Source: Argopecten irradians (Eukaryota; Mollusca; Bivalvia; Pectinida; Pectinidae). Taken from it: 64,000 nucleotides of DNA. A program made the translations under genes and the position numbers. Positions within the stretch are counted from its first letter, which is position 1. Every line of letters starts with the position of its first letter. The notes under the pieces were generated by a model. That model saw only the letters and a list, made by a program, of their open reading frames with translations, was not told where the DNA came from and did not search any database. Below are positions 23,646 through 36,794 of this stretch, in pieces. Location of the stretch: NCBI RefSeq assembly GCF_041381155.1, contig NC_091147.1, positions 35,916,909 to 35,980,908 on the forward strand. Reading direction: 5' to 3'.

Positions 23646-25706
23646 ACAGTTCTATATATACTTTTCAAAAGGTTAAAAAAATTCAAATTTTTTTCTTCTT
23701 ACTATGATGTCGGCAATAGCTATTATTATATTTTAGATGTAAATGGGACCTACATGTTTCCAGAAAATATCTCATTAAAGTCTGTTGCTAGATTTGTCCT
23801 CCTAAAACAATATGATAATTAATTTAAGCAGTTTCCGGTCCTTCATATAGACATATACATTGGCCATCTTAAATTATATCATAATATGCAAAAAAAGAAT
23901 TCAGTAATGTGACAAGAAAAGATTGTCAAAGTCAAAAAAGTGAATGATGATATGTTGTGGACATATACTTGGTATGCCTTAAAAGTGGCCACAAAATTTC
24001 AGATTTGTTAACTGCTATGAATAAATTAACTTAATTTCTGTCATCCCTAAAACTTAAGAATAGACTGATCTGTTCTAGTAGACAACTAGTCGACAATAAC
24101 TTTAAAGGGGTGATTTTAATCTTAAATATTCAGAAGCTGGTTACCCAGCCATGTTTTGGATGTAATGTCGAGGCATTCGCATGTCATGTTCAATTTAAAA
24201 ATCTAACAGGTATTATGTATTCGGCATTCCTTCATAAATTATGTTAATGGGTTTTCTATAATATGCTTGAAGATATATACCTGTGTCAGCCAACATCGTC
24301 AGGTAGAGACGCGGTAAAATTACCTGTCACACCTGACCAACTTTGTGGAACTCGGTCCTTTCCATCATCATGTCAGATTTATGAAGTCATTAGAATCCCA
24401 TTAAGGTGATCTAACTTTCTTCTCCTAATAGTTCCTACATCTAGAGTTATATAAATAATATTAAATTAATTTAAGAGAAATTTGTACAAAGGGTTGCAAT
24501 TGTTATGTAGATATACCAGGTATACAGTAGTGTTATAGATTGGTTTCAAAATCTTAAGGACATTTTGGGATTTTTACCAAACCTTAGTTAGGACAACTTC
24601 TATTGGAATGTTTAAGGATTTTCAAAAATTTTAATTAGGATATTTTAGATTTGGGAAGAGTTCTGGCAAAATGGCCTAAATGTAGCCTAAAATCTTACTC
24701 ACTTATAATACATATATACAGTATATACATTTGTACAAGTAAATACAACACATAAAGTTATAGATTGTTATTTGAAAGTTATTTTACTGTATTTATCTTA
24801 TAGATGTCATACTTTTAAATTCATAAAAAAAATCCCTAAAACATGTGAAACTTTCAATAACAGATATCATGTATGGTGTGTTCTTTAAATCCTTGTTAAA
24901 GGGAGATAATCAAAACAACTAGTAATATCTTATACATCAGGTAGCATTCAACAAATCACCGAGGAATGAACACTAAATATGTACAGGCTTCTTACATGCA
25001 TATATATTTTGTTTGACTCCATGCAATAAAAATTAATAAAGAATGACACAATTGCATTTTTAGTAAATTATGCATAGTCTACCGATGGTCTTGCAGACCA
25101 ACTTAAAATTAAATCTGAAGTATCAATTAATTGTAATAATTTATTATAACCCTACATGTCAATTTTACACAGTGGCATTCTTTTGTGTATATACACATTT
25201 TCTTTCCTTGAAATAATCCAAATCAAACTTAAATTCCTTTCAAAATTAAATTTACATCAAAAAACGTATCAAAATTAATTGTTTTATACGTACATGCATG
25301 TTAATTCCTAATTACATAATTCTTAATCAGAATTGTTGAATTTAATTATGGATGCTAAAATGACGTTTTCGTCTTCAGAACAGCGAAATAATTTGATTGA
25401 TATGTCATAAAAAGGTTTGACAATAACGATCAATCGTGAACGTGAGGATTCTTTCCTCCCTAAGACAAATTAACACCTTCCTTGGACAGGTAAATCTGAC
25501 TTTGATATGACAGTCGGAGATAGATTATCCTCCCACAACTACATGTTATCATTCTCCGTGGATGATAAAATACATTCCGCTTTTATCTCATCAGTTATCT
25601 ACTTTGTATGGCACATATCTACAGGTGTATGTGCTACTGTTTAGTTTTATATATTTGTATGATAGGTGCATGTGTATGTAATTATATTATCAATAAAATT
25701 ATTTAA

Positions 25707-25835
25707 AGATGCTCCATTGCTGACAAACAGTATTTTTTCACTATCAAAATCAGGAGCAGGCGATTAAGTATTTTTCTTCAGTTACAAAAGTTACTTACTT
25801 TACACCATCACCACCATTGAGAAGTTTGAGCTTCT
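25707..25835 (-). mobile_element. TTAA-flanked MITE, truncated copy
   Basis: Begins TTAA then AGATGCTCCATTGCTGACAA and matches the first 129 bp of the copy at 27913-28267 in the same orientation, stopping after GAGCTTCT. The other end is missing. Confidence 0.8.
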
Positions 25836-26577
25836 TGGTAGGTAGGGATTTTTTTTTTTAAAATACTTTTTCTCTTCATCCCACTTTCTTGCAGTGAAAA
25901 ACTGAAATAGACTTTATTCAACCTTATATACCATGGATTTATTTCCCAGGGATTATTGCCGTCTTAAATTTACAGAATTTGTACCAAAATTACTGACTTT
26001 GTGCAAAACCAAACAAAATTTAGGTTTTTATTTGTTTGCTTGAGGAAAAAACTGATAAAATGTTTTTAAGTATAAGCACTGATTATAAAGGGTCGGTTGG
26101 GTTACCGGAAACACAATTTTTTTCGTATGGCCTATATATATTTAGTATCAATATTATCAATAACATTAAGTTACAATTAATTATCATCTTGCGTAAATTT
26201 TTTTTTTTTTAAATATCAGTGATGTACATATTAAAGAAAAATTTAAATAATTAATAAAAAAAAATGTGAGCACAATTAAAATATATCAGGGTGCTAACTA
26301 ATTATCATTTGCAATGACCATGCTAAAAAAATATTTTTTTCAACATTTTGATAGTTTCTGTATTTTTTTTTTTAAACCAAATGCAATTCAAGTGCTTCAA
26401 CTAAATGCTGTCAAGAATAAAGGTCGATCTTACAAAAATAACAGTTTTATAACAAAGATCCTCCATAGAGGAAGAAAGAGTGTGCAATCTGTAAAAGTCT
26501 GCATTAGCTATAGAAGCCATTATTGAACTACAGTGACAATTTTTTGCTATTTTTTATAGAACTTTTATAAACGTATA

Positions 26578-26776
26578 CCGTATTCGACCCAATAAGCGCC
26601 CAGGGCGCTTAAAAAATTGACAAAAATGAAAAGGTGCTAATAAGTCAAAATTATTGCAAATTTATACCGTTTTATGTAGTTTTGGTCCTTATTTATGCCT
26701 GGGTAATTGAAATTGAGGCCTAAAAAAGGGAGAGGGGTGCTTATAGGGACACGAGCGTTTATTGGGTCGAATACGG
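26578..26776. mobile_element. TA-flanked MITE, 199 bp (CCGTATTCGACCCAATAA ends)
   Basis: Terminal inverted repeats CCGTATTCGACCCAATAAGC and its partner ending GGGTCGAATACGG are bounded by TA on both sides, the target duplication used by Tc1/mariner elements. No coding capacity. Related copies lie at 43067-43303 and 12526-12798. Confidence 0.85.
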
Positions 26777-27912
26777 TACATGTATCTCATCAGTAAAATA
26801 ATATACCTTTGCTCTTGACTACAGAGATTGCATGTCTTTATAAGCTAATTACATATATTATATAATTAGACTCACATACAGGTGGCCATTTTAATAGATA
26901 TATGTTATACATTATGTATACGTGCATGCATATAATTATGATAGTCGCAATTTATTATGCAATTTCCGCTGTTTTCCTAAAAAGTGCATATATAGTACGA
27001 CTTTTATTTTTATCTTTATTTCCGTCTTGGCCTCTTTGCATATTACAGATTTATTTACCCTCACGGATGTATCAATTATGACTTAATTATCATTTTAAGT
27101 TTTAAGCAAAACGCATGTGCTTGTAAACAAATGATGTCAGGACTAACAATCAATACCAATCAGCAAGAGCAGATATAAACTCTAGAATATGTAAATTGCA
27201 AATACATCTCACAAGGACACAATTATACATGATCCAAGATCTCAACATATATATATATATATATATATAGCCTGCCTGCAGTGAGCCTGCATGAGGGGAC
27301 AAAAATACATTCTTGGAGCTCAGGACTGGGATCTTGTATTTGAGATGCTTTAAATGTAACCAAATGTAATGTGTATAGGCGACGGTGTACGTATGAACTA
27401 ATAGAGAACAGTCACTCATACAAAAGTCACCAAGCCATACTTGATATTGTTAGTTATTACAATAAACAAATTTAGACACGTACATCTCCTCCATATTAGA
27501 CTCTGAAGCTGATTCGATCATGCCCATGTCTATTAACCCACACATCGATAATAAAAATATGATCATGACGATATCCTCATTGTAATTCGCTGATCACCAG
27601 CTTGGTCCCAAAGTCTCCCTAAGTACAACTAGGCATTCTAAGTATAATACATGGTATTCCTGCTGGTCAAGGTGTTGCCTCATGGCCAACAAATTCAAGA
27701 GCAGACCTTGATCTTAATTGTTGCTTCAAATGATGATACTGAGATACCAAAACAACATTAAAGTATAATTTACCATAAATTATAGTTCCATCTTCTAGAT
27801 CTGGTGTTGGTGTCATATTTAGACATGATTTTTAAATTGTGCTGTCACTAATGACTATCATTGGAAAGTGGAACTAAGCTTATCAACAGGTATATGTACA
27901 AGTATTTTTTAA

Positions 27913-28267
27913 AGATGCTCGACCGCTGACAAATAGTATTTTTTCACTATCCAAAACAGGAGCAGACGATTTAATATTTTTCTTCAGTTACAAACGTTAC
28001 TTACTTTACACCATTACCAACATTGAAAAGTTTGAGCTTCTAATTTTACTTCAAGTTAAAAATATGAAAAATAATTAATTGCATCCCGAAAAAATTCCTT
28101 ACCACTATATCCTATATGGAATGAAGTAATGATCGCGCATGCAACAAAGGCGAAAAAATTCTTTTGTGTTATTTTGTGTGTTAATTAGGCATATATATAC
28201 ACGATTAAACACCAATTGTTGTTCAAATGATAAATATCATTTATGCTTTGTCTGCGGTGGAGCATCT
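27913..28267 (-). mobile_element. TTAA-flanked MITE, full-length copy (355 bp)
   Basis: Terminal inverted repeats AGATGCTCGACCGCTGACAA and TTGTCTGCGGTGGAGCATCT with a perfect TTAA on both sides. The interior is shared with copies at 41912-42270 and 53185-53556 (opposite orientation) and 25707-25835. TTAA duplications are made by piggyBac and Kolobok transposases; the AG terminus fits Kolobok better than piggyBac (CCC), but this is inference. Confidence 0.9.
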
Positions 28268-28322
28268 TTAAAGCAAGTGACGATAGTACTATATTGGTAT
28301 CGAGGACTGGTATATCCAACCC

Positions 28323-28430
28323 TATAGTCAGTAGCATTCAACTATAGTGTTTGAAGGTCTCAGGTTCTCAAATCCTGGTCTAGATCTGTTCGGTACATTT
28401 TTTCCTCTACTGTTACAAAATTACAATCAT
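28323..28430 (+). repeat. tRNA-derived SINE-like fragment, copy 1
   Basis: A tRNA-like head with box B GGTTCTCAAATCC is followed by TTTTTTCCTCTACTGTTACA, which recurs in the copy at 28569-28665. Confidence 0.5.
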
Positions 28431-28568
28431 CTAATTAAAATACAATCCGTATAGCGATGGTATAAGGGTTTTGTACGTCTTTGAGGGAGAAGTCTTTAAA
28501 ATGAAGGAAGGACTGTAGCAGGATTGGACTGGGTCATCATAATCTATTATCGGTGACCAGGTACATGT

Positions 28569-28665
28569 ACATACAGAAGCTCAGCGGTAGAGCATTCAGC
28601 TATTATTCAGAGGTCCTTAATTCGAATTTCAGTTTGACCACTATATTTTCTCCTCTCCTGTTACA
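28569..28665 (+). repeat. tRNA-derived SINE-like fragment, copy 2
   Basis: AGCTCAGCGGTAGAGCATTC is a good tRNA A-box region and TTAATTCGAATTT a weakened box B; the tail TTTTCTCCTCTCCTGTTACA matches copy 1 about 245 bp upstream. Confidence 0.55.
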
Positions 28666-29391
28666 ATTGAAATAGCAAATTTTCTTCATCATAGTGCATG
28701 CACAAATTATAATTATCACTAATTACGACAATTAAAATTGTATTATTTATTCAGTTCAACATATCATAAAAGGTATGCACAGCCAAGATCAGCAGAATTC
28801 GAACTACTAGACCGGAAATGCTGGACCTGGCTTTTGAAATAAATTTTAAGCCTATGCCTACAGTACATATCGGTGGCATAACGGAACGGATTCCATCAGC
28901 TGTGCAACAAACGGTTGCAAGCACCTGTTGGTCGTCATGCATGCATCATGCTCGTTAACAGTTAATTAAATGCAACATACCGAATTGAAAGGCTCTCTTG
29001 ATTCTGCCAGGATGAAGGCCTTTACAATGACGTCAACACCAAGGCAATTCTTTTAAATCTTCACCGGTACCCCCTCCACACACAATAAATGAGAAGATTC
29101 CTTGTATGACGTCATTATCTGCCGATTTTGACAACATTAACCGGTTGAAGTCGACGCATTCATTTCGAACACTCACAACGTAGAGAAAATGCGTGAATCT
29201 CTTACGTTGAAATAGATAATCTGAACGCATTGACACGGAATATCTTACCTATTAGTTGCATTTTATCTTGTATTTTTATTTAAGTAAATATAGTTTAAGT
29301 ATCTATGCCATTAAACATTATTTAACGAGAAATAACGCTTGTAATATTTTGCCAGGTATATAGACAAAAAATGTTTCTTCTTAACCATAAC

Positions 29392-29464
29392 GGCTCCATA
29401 GCTCAGTTGGTTAGAGCGCCAGTCTAGTAAACTGGAGGTCGAGGGTTCGACTCCCTCTGGAGCC
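29392..29464 (+). tRNA. trnT-AGT: tRNA-Thr (anticodon AGT)
   Basis: The 73-nt sequence folds into a full cloverleaf: acceptor GGCTCCA pairs with TGGAGCC, the D arm holds TAGCTCAGTTGGTTAGAGC (box A), the anticodon stem CCAGT/ACTGG encloses CTAGTAA with anticodon AGT, and the T arm is GAGGGTTCGACTCCCTC (box B). There is no intron and no encoded CCA. A TTTTT run begins two bases after the 3' end, a Pol III terminator. Promoter elements are internal. It decodes ACU, and ACC/ACA after A34-to-inosine editing. Confidence 0.97.
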
Positions 29465-29466
29465 TC

Positions 29467-29471
29467 TTTTT
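29467..29471 (+). terminator. Pol III terminator of tRNA-Thr
   Basis: TTTTT immediately downstream of the tRNA 3' end, followed by further T runs that could act as back-up terminators. Confidence 0.85.
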
Positions 29472-29474
29472 ATT

Positions 29475-32400
29475 TTTTTTTATGTTTTACATTTTTTTTT
29501 GTCTTCTGTACGTGTCAAACACCCAAGAACAATAAATGATAAATAACTGAAAAAAATATGCAGTGTTATAACATAAATAAAAAAAAAATCGCACTATTAA
29601 AAATAGCTGCAATATTGTAGCTCGAAAGACTTTTAGACAGAAAATGGCCGAAAGGTATAGTAGGCCGGGTACGTATATTCGTTCTATATTAAAAAAAAAA
29701 TATCAGTATTAGTTATGTAATAATATAATTATTATCGCAACCAGTAAATATGTATATGTGACATTCGTATACATTTATAGAGCAGACACAGACACGTTTA
29801 CCAACGAAATGACACAAAGGTATTAAAAGTGTACAAATTGTCTACGAAATAAAAGTCGAGGATGGAAACTCGATGCATGGCGATTTCGGAACTGCTCCAT
29901 ATTCTCATTCTCTGTGTTATAGGCGTATAATGTGTGCTTTAGTTTCCGAGGAAAAATATCGACAACACTTCGGAACTGCGATTGGAAATCCAGTGACATA
30001 CGTGATGTTGATGACGTTGATGATACGCTTTAGATAAATAAGAAAGACTTCATAGACTCAACTTTTAAGTGAAAAACAAGCAGACAACCTTTAGATATTA
30101 GAATATATGAAAGAAAGAAAAACAATAATGCATGCAACTTATACATCAGAATATCAAGGAAAACCAAACGAAACCAACAACAGACAAAAAAAAAAAAAAA
30201 AAAAAAAATAAAAAATAAAAATAAAATAGTGATGTATATCAATCCAGGTACATGACAATGACAAATGACAATTGTTTTATTCTCGCAAACATTCAAACAT
30301 TCAAACAGTAGTAGAGATATGCATGTAAATAGCACTACAGTGTAGAAGTGCAATACGTATTACACATCTACTATACATTAAGGATATACTAGTTATATCA
30401 GGGAACCGAATTTATTCTGTCTTGAATAATAATTAGATATTTTGTAGGTGAAGTGAATATACTGATAAATCACTCAGGACAACGAAAACCATCCTGTACA
30501 TCCTCAGAAACACACAAAGAAAATGTCACAGAATGCGTCCACAAGATCGGATGTAAAAATTGCTAATAGCCTATGCGTCGTACATGAGAGACTAGACTGG
30601 CCACCAGACCCTAAGTTGTTGATAAGACTTTCTCAGCAGAGTTCTTTACTAGATTATCTCCCCCTAGTTTAAAAACTTAGAATCAGGCATGTAGTAGAGA
30701 CAAAAATAATCAAGCCAAATTTTAGTGATTTTTTTAATATTCTAGAGAACGGTGGCCGTTATTATAACTGTTGTATTTTGTCGTACTTGTTTTATATCTC
30801 TGAACTACAAGGCAATAAAACTAAACCATATAAAATATCAAATTCACAGTGAGACATCATTTTTTCACATATGAAGGTCTTTTCGAAGGAAAGTTATACG
30901 GCAAGTTTCCAACTTGTGAACTTAACACCATATGAACGGTACGGAATGGCCGGTATATGTTTGTTTTGTGTACGTTTAAAAAATTGGAAACCTACAAAAA
31001 AAGTAAGAAAATTGTGTCCGCCGAGTAATTTTCTGAGGCAATGCTCCACTGGACATAGAGGCACCTATACCTTTCGGCCAGGTACGTCTATTCGTTCTAA
31101 TTTAATTCCAGACAATTAAAAAACAATTCCAATGGAAAGAAAAAATGACGGAGTCACAGCTAGATGTCACAGAAACAAGAAAATGTAATCGACTTAGAAA
31201 ACTCGCAAGTAATAGGCAGACAGAAAAATCTCCTGAAGCGATAGATCAAACAAAGGATGCATCTGGATACGTCACAGTGGTTCAATTAAATTGAGACTAG
31301 GGGCACATAGAGTATGCAACCGATCTTCGACTTCCATTGTTTATGATGCCTGGTCATTATGCCTGATGATTATACACATCGTACATGTAGTCATCGAAAC
31401 ATCGAAATTTTATCGTTTTGTAACAGTATTATAAACCATGCTTTCAAACCTGAAGAAAATGTTGAGACAAATCATTACTCTCTGTAAACAGCTTTATTTC
31501 AATGACGATGCGATCCTAGTCTATGCATGTACATGATTACATTGTATACACTTATAGAACCAGACGCATTAAAGAACGTAAAACGAATAATGAATCATAG
31601 CACGTACATTTGTAATTCTAATCCCCTGTTGCGGTATTTTTTTCCAATTTTGATATACACACCTAATTTAGTGAAGTTTTAGATGTTTTTTCCGCATTTT
31701 AAGAGGCGAAACAATGAATTTGTCGAACTTAAGTACAAGGGGGAGTAACTCGTCTAAATGTTCTGCCTTGAATGGGAAAAATGCCCCGGGGCCAAAGTTG
31801 TAAAATATATTCGTGGTATTTATAAATTCCGTATTAAAAATCAACTGTTTTAAGTTAAGCTTGATTATAACTCGACCATCCAGAAAGGACGGCGTTTAAA
31901 ACATTAAACTGACGAAATTAGTTATATACAGTGATGTGCTTGGGTCTATGTAAACCTTCATGTTGTTGATAGAAAATTCTATTCCGATGATACGAAATAT
32001 ATACTGATGGAAAAAATTACCCCCCCCCCGTTCCCCAGGAAGGAGGGGCAAACCTGTTTTTTTGCCCCCACCATTTTCGCCGTGCTCCCCCCCCCATCCC
32101 TGCCCCCCCCCCCCCCCCCCATTTTCGCCGACTGAAATGTTAAAAAAAGCATATTTGAAAGAAAAAAGGGTCCTTCTGCACATTTTTGGTACTTCATTTT
32201 AGAAAATTTCATTACCTAAAAACGTTAAAGCACGTAATGTTTAAACTTTAATATTGCAAATTTAATACACATGAACTAGACTAAAATGTGCATCAATGGA
32301 TTCTACTATTTAAAAAAAATGTCTTTTAAAAGATTAATTTGTTTACGTTTTAGCAAGACAATTAATTCATTATTATTTTGAGTTACACAACAATGTGCCG

Positions 32401-33510
32401 ATGGTGTGAAGCCGGTATGTTCAGATCGAGCAGGGTTGCATAATGATATGACGACATTCATAATTATCATTTCTAAATTTCTTTCATACCCCTATGACGT
32501 TAAAAAATAGTAACATCAATGTTCAAATATTTAATTGAACGAGAAAAGACGACGACAACAAAGTTCCCAAAATAAAAACTGGACTGTGTGATAGTGATCA
32601 ACAAGATAACCTATAGAAAAAAAAACAAAAACACACACACAAAAACAACTACAGCAAGTGGACAATCATGCCTTGTGGTATATAATTGGAAAAAAAACCC
32701 ACCGATATGTTTCATTAGGTTCACATATATTTTTTCTTAGATATACAGTGACCGGATACAATTATGACATTGAGCAACATTTGTCAGTTACTCGCGTAAA
32801 TAACAAAACAATTGTTACTTTTATGGGCAACACCTGTGTGTTTCTTCCTCCTCGTAACCGATGCATAAACAATCATGTTATGAACATGGAAAATATTTCA
32901 TTTGATTGTGTTCCTTAACAACAGAGAGTTAATCGTCTTCTCCGAAATGTTGCAAATACCCTAATGCTCCACGCACGCATAACGGTTAAGGCAGCAGGTC
33001 TTGACAAGCTACGCGATGTTCATGTACTTGCCAAATATGAAGAATACACGTAAGTATAACGATACTTGGTTAATACGAACTCGGAAAAGTCGACAACCAG
33101 TTGGCCTTATATAAAGTGCAATGTACAATTTAAGTTTCTTTTATTAATGTCTTTTATTTTTGTTATATTTATTTAGCAGCGGACATGAATGATGTACGGT
33201 CTCTTTATAAGACTCTCCAATATTTATTATAAACGTTTTACAGACTGAATTTTAATACACCTTAACGATTGCATTAACAATAAATATATGAACAAGAAGA
33301 TAAATTTATGTTGAAATAATATCTAAATTCGAAGGAACATGAGATTTGCCTTCAGACAAAAACATTTCAGTATAGCTTTGTTACTATTACATCTTTATTT
33401 CCGTGAGTGAGCCCAAACCCTCCAACAACGAATAACTGGATTTCCTAAATGGGACTCAATAATTTGTATCTTTCATATGTTTTTTTTTTTGCAAATGAGA
33501 ACAAACTAAC
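29475..33510. other. Intergenic region, no gene recognised
   Basis: AT-rich, with homopolymer tracts (A run near 30186, C runs near 32022-32120) that generate spurious frames. A GGTACGT(A/C)TATTCGTTCTA phrase occurs near 29668 and 31081. A minisatellite-like unit lies at 30650-30685 and a fragment of the 22892-23376 pogo-like element near 33063. I see no supported gene. Confidence 0.5.
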
Positions 33511-33517
33511 TTTGCCA

Positions 33518-33651
33518 TTATTTACTTAAATGTTTTGCTTTCATTTTCTGTACTAAAGACGCTTGGTCGCAAATGTGTCTCAAAATCTCAATGTTGGCTA
33601 TATTGTGTTCTTCGCGCGTGCTATGAACACCAAGCCCCATTCCTCCATTTT
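33518..33651 (-). CDS. Possible alternative last exon of the charged-protein gene
   Basis: On the minus strand a TATACAG acceptor ends at 33652 and is followed by a frame open to TAA at 33520-33518. The peptide NGGMGLGVHSTREEHNIANI and its continuation to KAKHLSK is polar and helix-like, unlike chance translation of this AT-rich DNA. The exon needs a donor of phase 1; exon 35888-35501 upstream ends in exactly that phase, giving a 173-residue alternative product. It could instead end an unrelated transcript. No homology is recognised. Confidence 0.35.
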
Positions 33652-34251
33652 CTGTATACATGTACAGTAGACGCCGTGAATACATATCAATCAGATGAAT
33701 CAATTATTAACTGTTATATCCTCACGAGGCGATACAATTATCTGTTGTCGTCATCACCGAAATTGGTAAAGACCGTTCCGAAATATGACATTTGTGACTA
33801 TAAATACGCAAGTTACTTGTACCCTAGCATTCGATATTTATAACCAAAACACAAATATCATTTTAACATTTATATATAAATGATCTCTAGGGATATGAAT
33901 TAAAGCCCGAAAACCTTAAATTGTGATTTAATTCACTCTAAGATTCTGGCTTCAAGCGTCATATTGTGTATTTTCACACCTAGAAAAAGGTTTTATAAAA
34001 CCGCAATTTAAGAGAAACACTTATACGGTTTCTCTTCTTTGGTTAATGTCTCTATCTAATAAGCTTCCGTTTTAGCTTTTCAAAAGCATCTTTGGCTCCT
34101 GGACAAAATCTACGGAAGTTGAATATGAGTTCAATATGAACATGGTCATACATTAGCGAATTGAACACACAGATTCGCTGTATTTCAGAGACAAAACCTA
34201 TTGGGGATTTATACTGTCAGAATATCGAACATTCAATAACATTACATGCCA

Positions 34252-35888
34252 TTATGTCGAAGTTCTTTGCACATAAGTGTAGCTCGATGAGACGAGATTC
34301 CCCCTGTTGTGTGACATATTTTCTTTTTCTTTCCGGACATGAGCGCTTGTAGACACGAGGTTTGCCCTGCTATGGGGAGCCGACCGTCTTTGCTTCATTA
34401 ATTCATCTCTTCGCCTGCTACTCTCTTCAATCGCTCTCATTCTGGCCTCATGGCGATTTTTCTTTAGAATTGCAATTTCCTCTCGCCGAAGCCTCGCCAG
34501 AGCATGTCGTTCTTCGCGTGTAGCGGCCGAAATACCTGTAGAAATATAATGTGAATCACTCTCATTGTTTCTCATCAGTCTTACATTAACGCATCCTCGA
34601 TATTCCAGGGGTTCCGATCACTTACGATCTCTACTCCCCTGGACTATCTCATAGTAAAATTGAAGGCAGCTCAGCGGAAAACATTTGACCAATCACAGGC
34701 TAGCAAATATTTCCTCTGAAGACTACAGAGATAAGCGACGCCTAACATTAAAGCCAAGTACTAGTGTACCGTTATACGGCTTTTTTGATGTACATAAATT
34801 GACTGAATTACCTGTTTTGTTCTGTTGCATCCAGTTTTACAATGAGATACTCCAATGGTGAAGAGATCGTAAGTGATCGGAACCCACGGAGTTTCGAGGA
34901 TGACATCAACGGAAAATTTTCCATTATTGGCTGATGTGTTGTTTGCATGCCCTTCCCCCGATCGTCAGAAAAAGGCGCAAAAGTAATGTAACAGTAAACA
35001 AAGCCGTAAAAAATGACAATTTCGTTCTGACAATCTTGCAACATTCTACTTTGGTTAAGAAATCATATTTCTATCTGGTCCGAATTTTCCCCGTCTTATC
35101 GCAATTGTTTTTTTAATCTTCGATATTGCTTTGATAATAATAATCCACCAGGGTTTGCTCTGGGTGTTCCATAAATGGGGTCCTTCTCAGATAAACGGGC
35201 TTGCAGAAAAAGTGGATTCTTAAAATCCTTTTCATTTTATATGCTTAAAAATTATATGGGAAAGGCTTCAACACAAACCCTGCCCATGGAATATCGAGAA
35301 TGATATCAAAGTGACAATATAGACTACATTTTTAAAAGAAATACAATCCTGAAGCTACTCCAGAAACATCCTTGCACACAATACATTGCCATTTCAGATG
35401 CTCATATTAGGCTAGTCGTTCTGTTGATAATAAATATGTGTTGCATTACGTAGAAAGCTTCTTCATTTCTTTTGAAAATTAAGAAAACATGAAATCTTAC
35501 CTCTGTGACTCATGGTGTCGTTTTGTAATATCTCGGCCATTAGTTGTTTTTCATCATCGTCGTAGAGATCACTGGCAGCACAAGCTTTGTTAACAATACG
35601 TGGCCTATTAAGAAGTCTTGCCGGGGGTGGTGGCAATGGTTTCTTATCCTCAAACCCAACATAATATGCAATCCCTCCTTCCTTCTTACTGGCATCAGTC
35701 TCTGTAGGAATCTCTTCACCCATGACCTTTTCTCTGATTTCCATCGCCGACATTCTTCCCTGAAGGAATGAAATTTCATATTCTTTTTCTTGATGTTCAT
35801 CATTCTCTTCAAGGTATTTGCCTACTTTGTTTCCCATGTTTTCTTTGGGAAGAAAGGCCAAAAAAGGGGTGCGCTTTGATTTCAACAT
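34252..35888 (-). CDS. Unrecognised charged protein, 223 aa, two exons
   Basis: Exon 1 is 35888-35501 (ATG to AGAG, donor GTAAGA) and exon 2 is 34535-34252 (acceptor CTACAG, stop TAA); phase 1 matches and the product is 223 residues. I do not recognise the family. Residues 1-80 are mixed charge (KEYEISFLQGRMSAMEIREK), residues 84-90 are proline-rich (PLPPPPA), and residues 134-180 form a strongly charged helix (REERHALARLRREEIAILKK onward), probably a coiled coil. The tail contains two similar segments, SRANLVSTS (185-193) and NRGNLVSSS (206-214). No signal peptide or membrane segment, so cytoplasmic or nuclear. The composition recalls ciliary or cytoskeletal adaptor proteins, but that is only an impression. 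A long-TIR element occupies part of the intron. Confidence 0.75.
34592..34904. mobile_element. MITE with long (about 70 bp) terminal inverted repeats
   Basis: Left end ATCCTCGATATTCCAGGGG and right end read from the minus strand ATCCTCGAAACTCCGTGGG continue into a perfect 22-bp match GTTCCGATCACTTACGATCT(CT), then TATCTCATAGTAAAA versus TATCTCATTGTAAAA. About 313 bp in total, inside the intron of the 223-residue gene. Superfamily not determined; no clear target duplication. Confidence 0.8.
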
Positions 35889-36199
35889 GTGGAAAAGAAA
35901 TCGAAAAACGTGATGACGTCACATACGTCTTTCCAATATGACGTCATAGTCGGAAAGGGGAGATAATCCAGAATTTTGCATTTGTGACGTGATACAAAAC
36001 GTAGGATTTCGAATTTCTATTTCCGTGCAGATTGTCATAAGTTTACCACAAAAAAATTGCATTATGAAGCAGTTTAATGTTCGTTATTTAAGATATATGA
36101 GTCATATATGTGTCTCCGCATATGCTTGGTTTTTATCTTTGATTAATTATTTTGTACATTATAGGATTGAAATTATACAGACATATATCTGTTGAAGAC

Positions 36200-36300
36200 A
36201 CATTCCAGTCGAATGCGCCGACCAGGAATCGAACCCTGAGACTCAAGCGTGACAAACCAACTAGAAACCGCAAAGAATTGGTGGCCAATCTTAGAGTGCA
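36200..36300 (-). repeat. tRNA-like SINE remnant
   Basis: On the minus strand TTTCTAGTTGGTTTGTCACG (A-box-like) is followed by GGGTTCGATTCCTGG (good box B) about 25 bp later. The stems do not form a functional tRNA cloverleaf, so it is read as a tRNA-derived repeat remnant. Confidence 0.45.
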
Positions 36301-36794
36301 GGTCCAGCATAAGTTCCCATAATTTAGACGCATTTTTTAAACTTTCGTTAAACACTTTAAATTTATTTTATTGCTCTTCATTTTATGTACGGAGAAATGT
36401 TTAACGAAACGTAATTTGATTACACATGAAAATGAGTCACAAGCGTGGTTACAATGTAAACACTCTCCTGTATCCATTTTCGAAAATGAATTTGTCGAAT
36501 ACTTTCAAACATTGACGACAATTGTAAAGAATAGTACATCCATATAATTATTTTTTACACCTAATTTGTCTAATGTATTCTAATGTTAATTGTTGTATGT
36601 ATTGTGGTTGATCTTATGGCAATATCTGTCAACATCAATTATCATTCATAATTTGGACATGAGGGATATTTTTGACAGATACTAATTGCTAGTGATAAAT
36701 AAAATCCCGAGACGACGCCCCGTGTTAGTTTAGAAATCACAAGATATAGGTATACAGTCCTTTAACATACTTAGAATTGTTACTTTACAATTAC

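Noticed and set aside
28751-28942. Minus-strand frame resembling a DDE transposase fragment (VCCTADGIRSVMPPIC)
   Set aside because: Too short, no catalytic residues, and overlaps a SINE-like GTTCGAATTC segment; similarity is only suggestive.
30030-30353. Minus-strand frame of 107 codons rich in Phe
   Set aside because: Produced by a poly-A tract read on the opposite strand and AT-rich flanks; no start or homology support.
36200-36300. Possible second tRNA gene on the minus strand
   Set aside because: Boxes A and B are present but acceptor and anticodon stems do not pair; kept as a SINE remnant.
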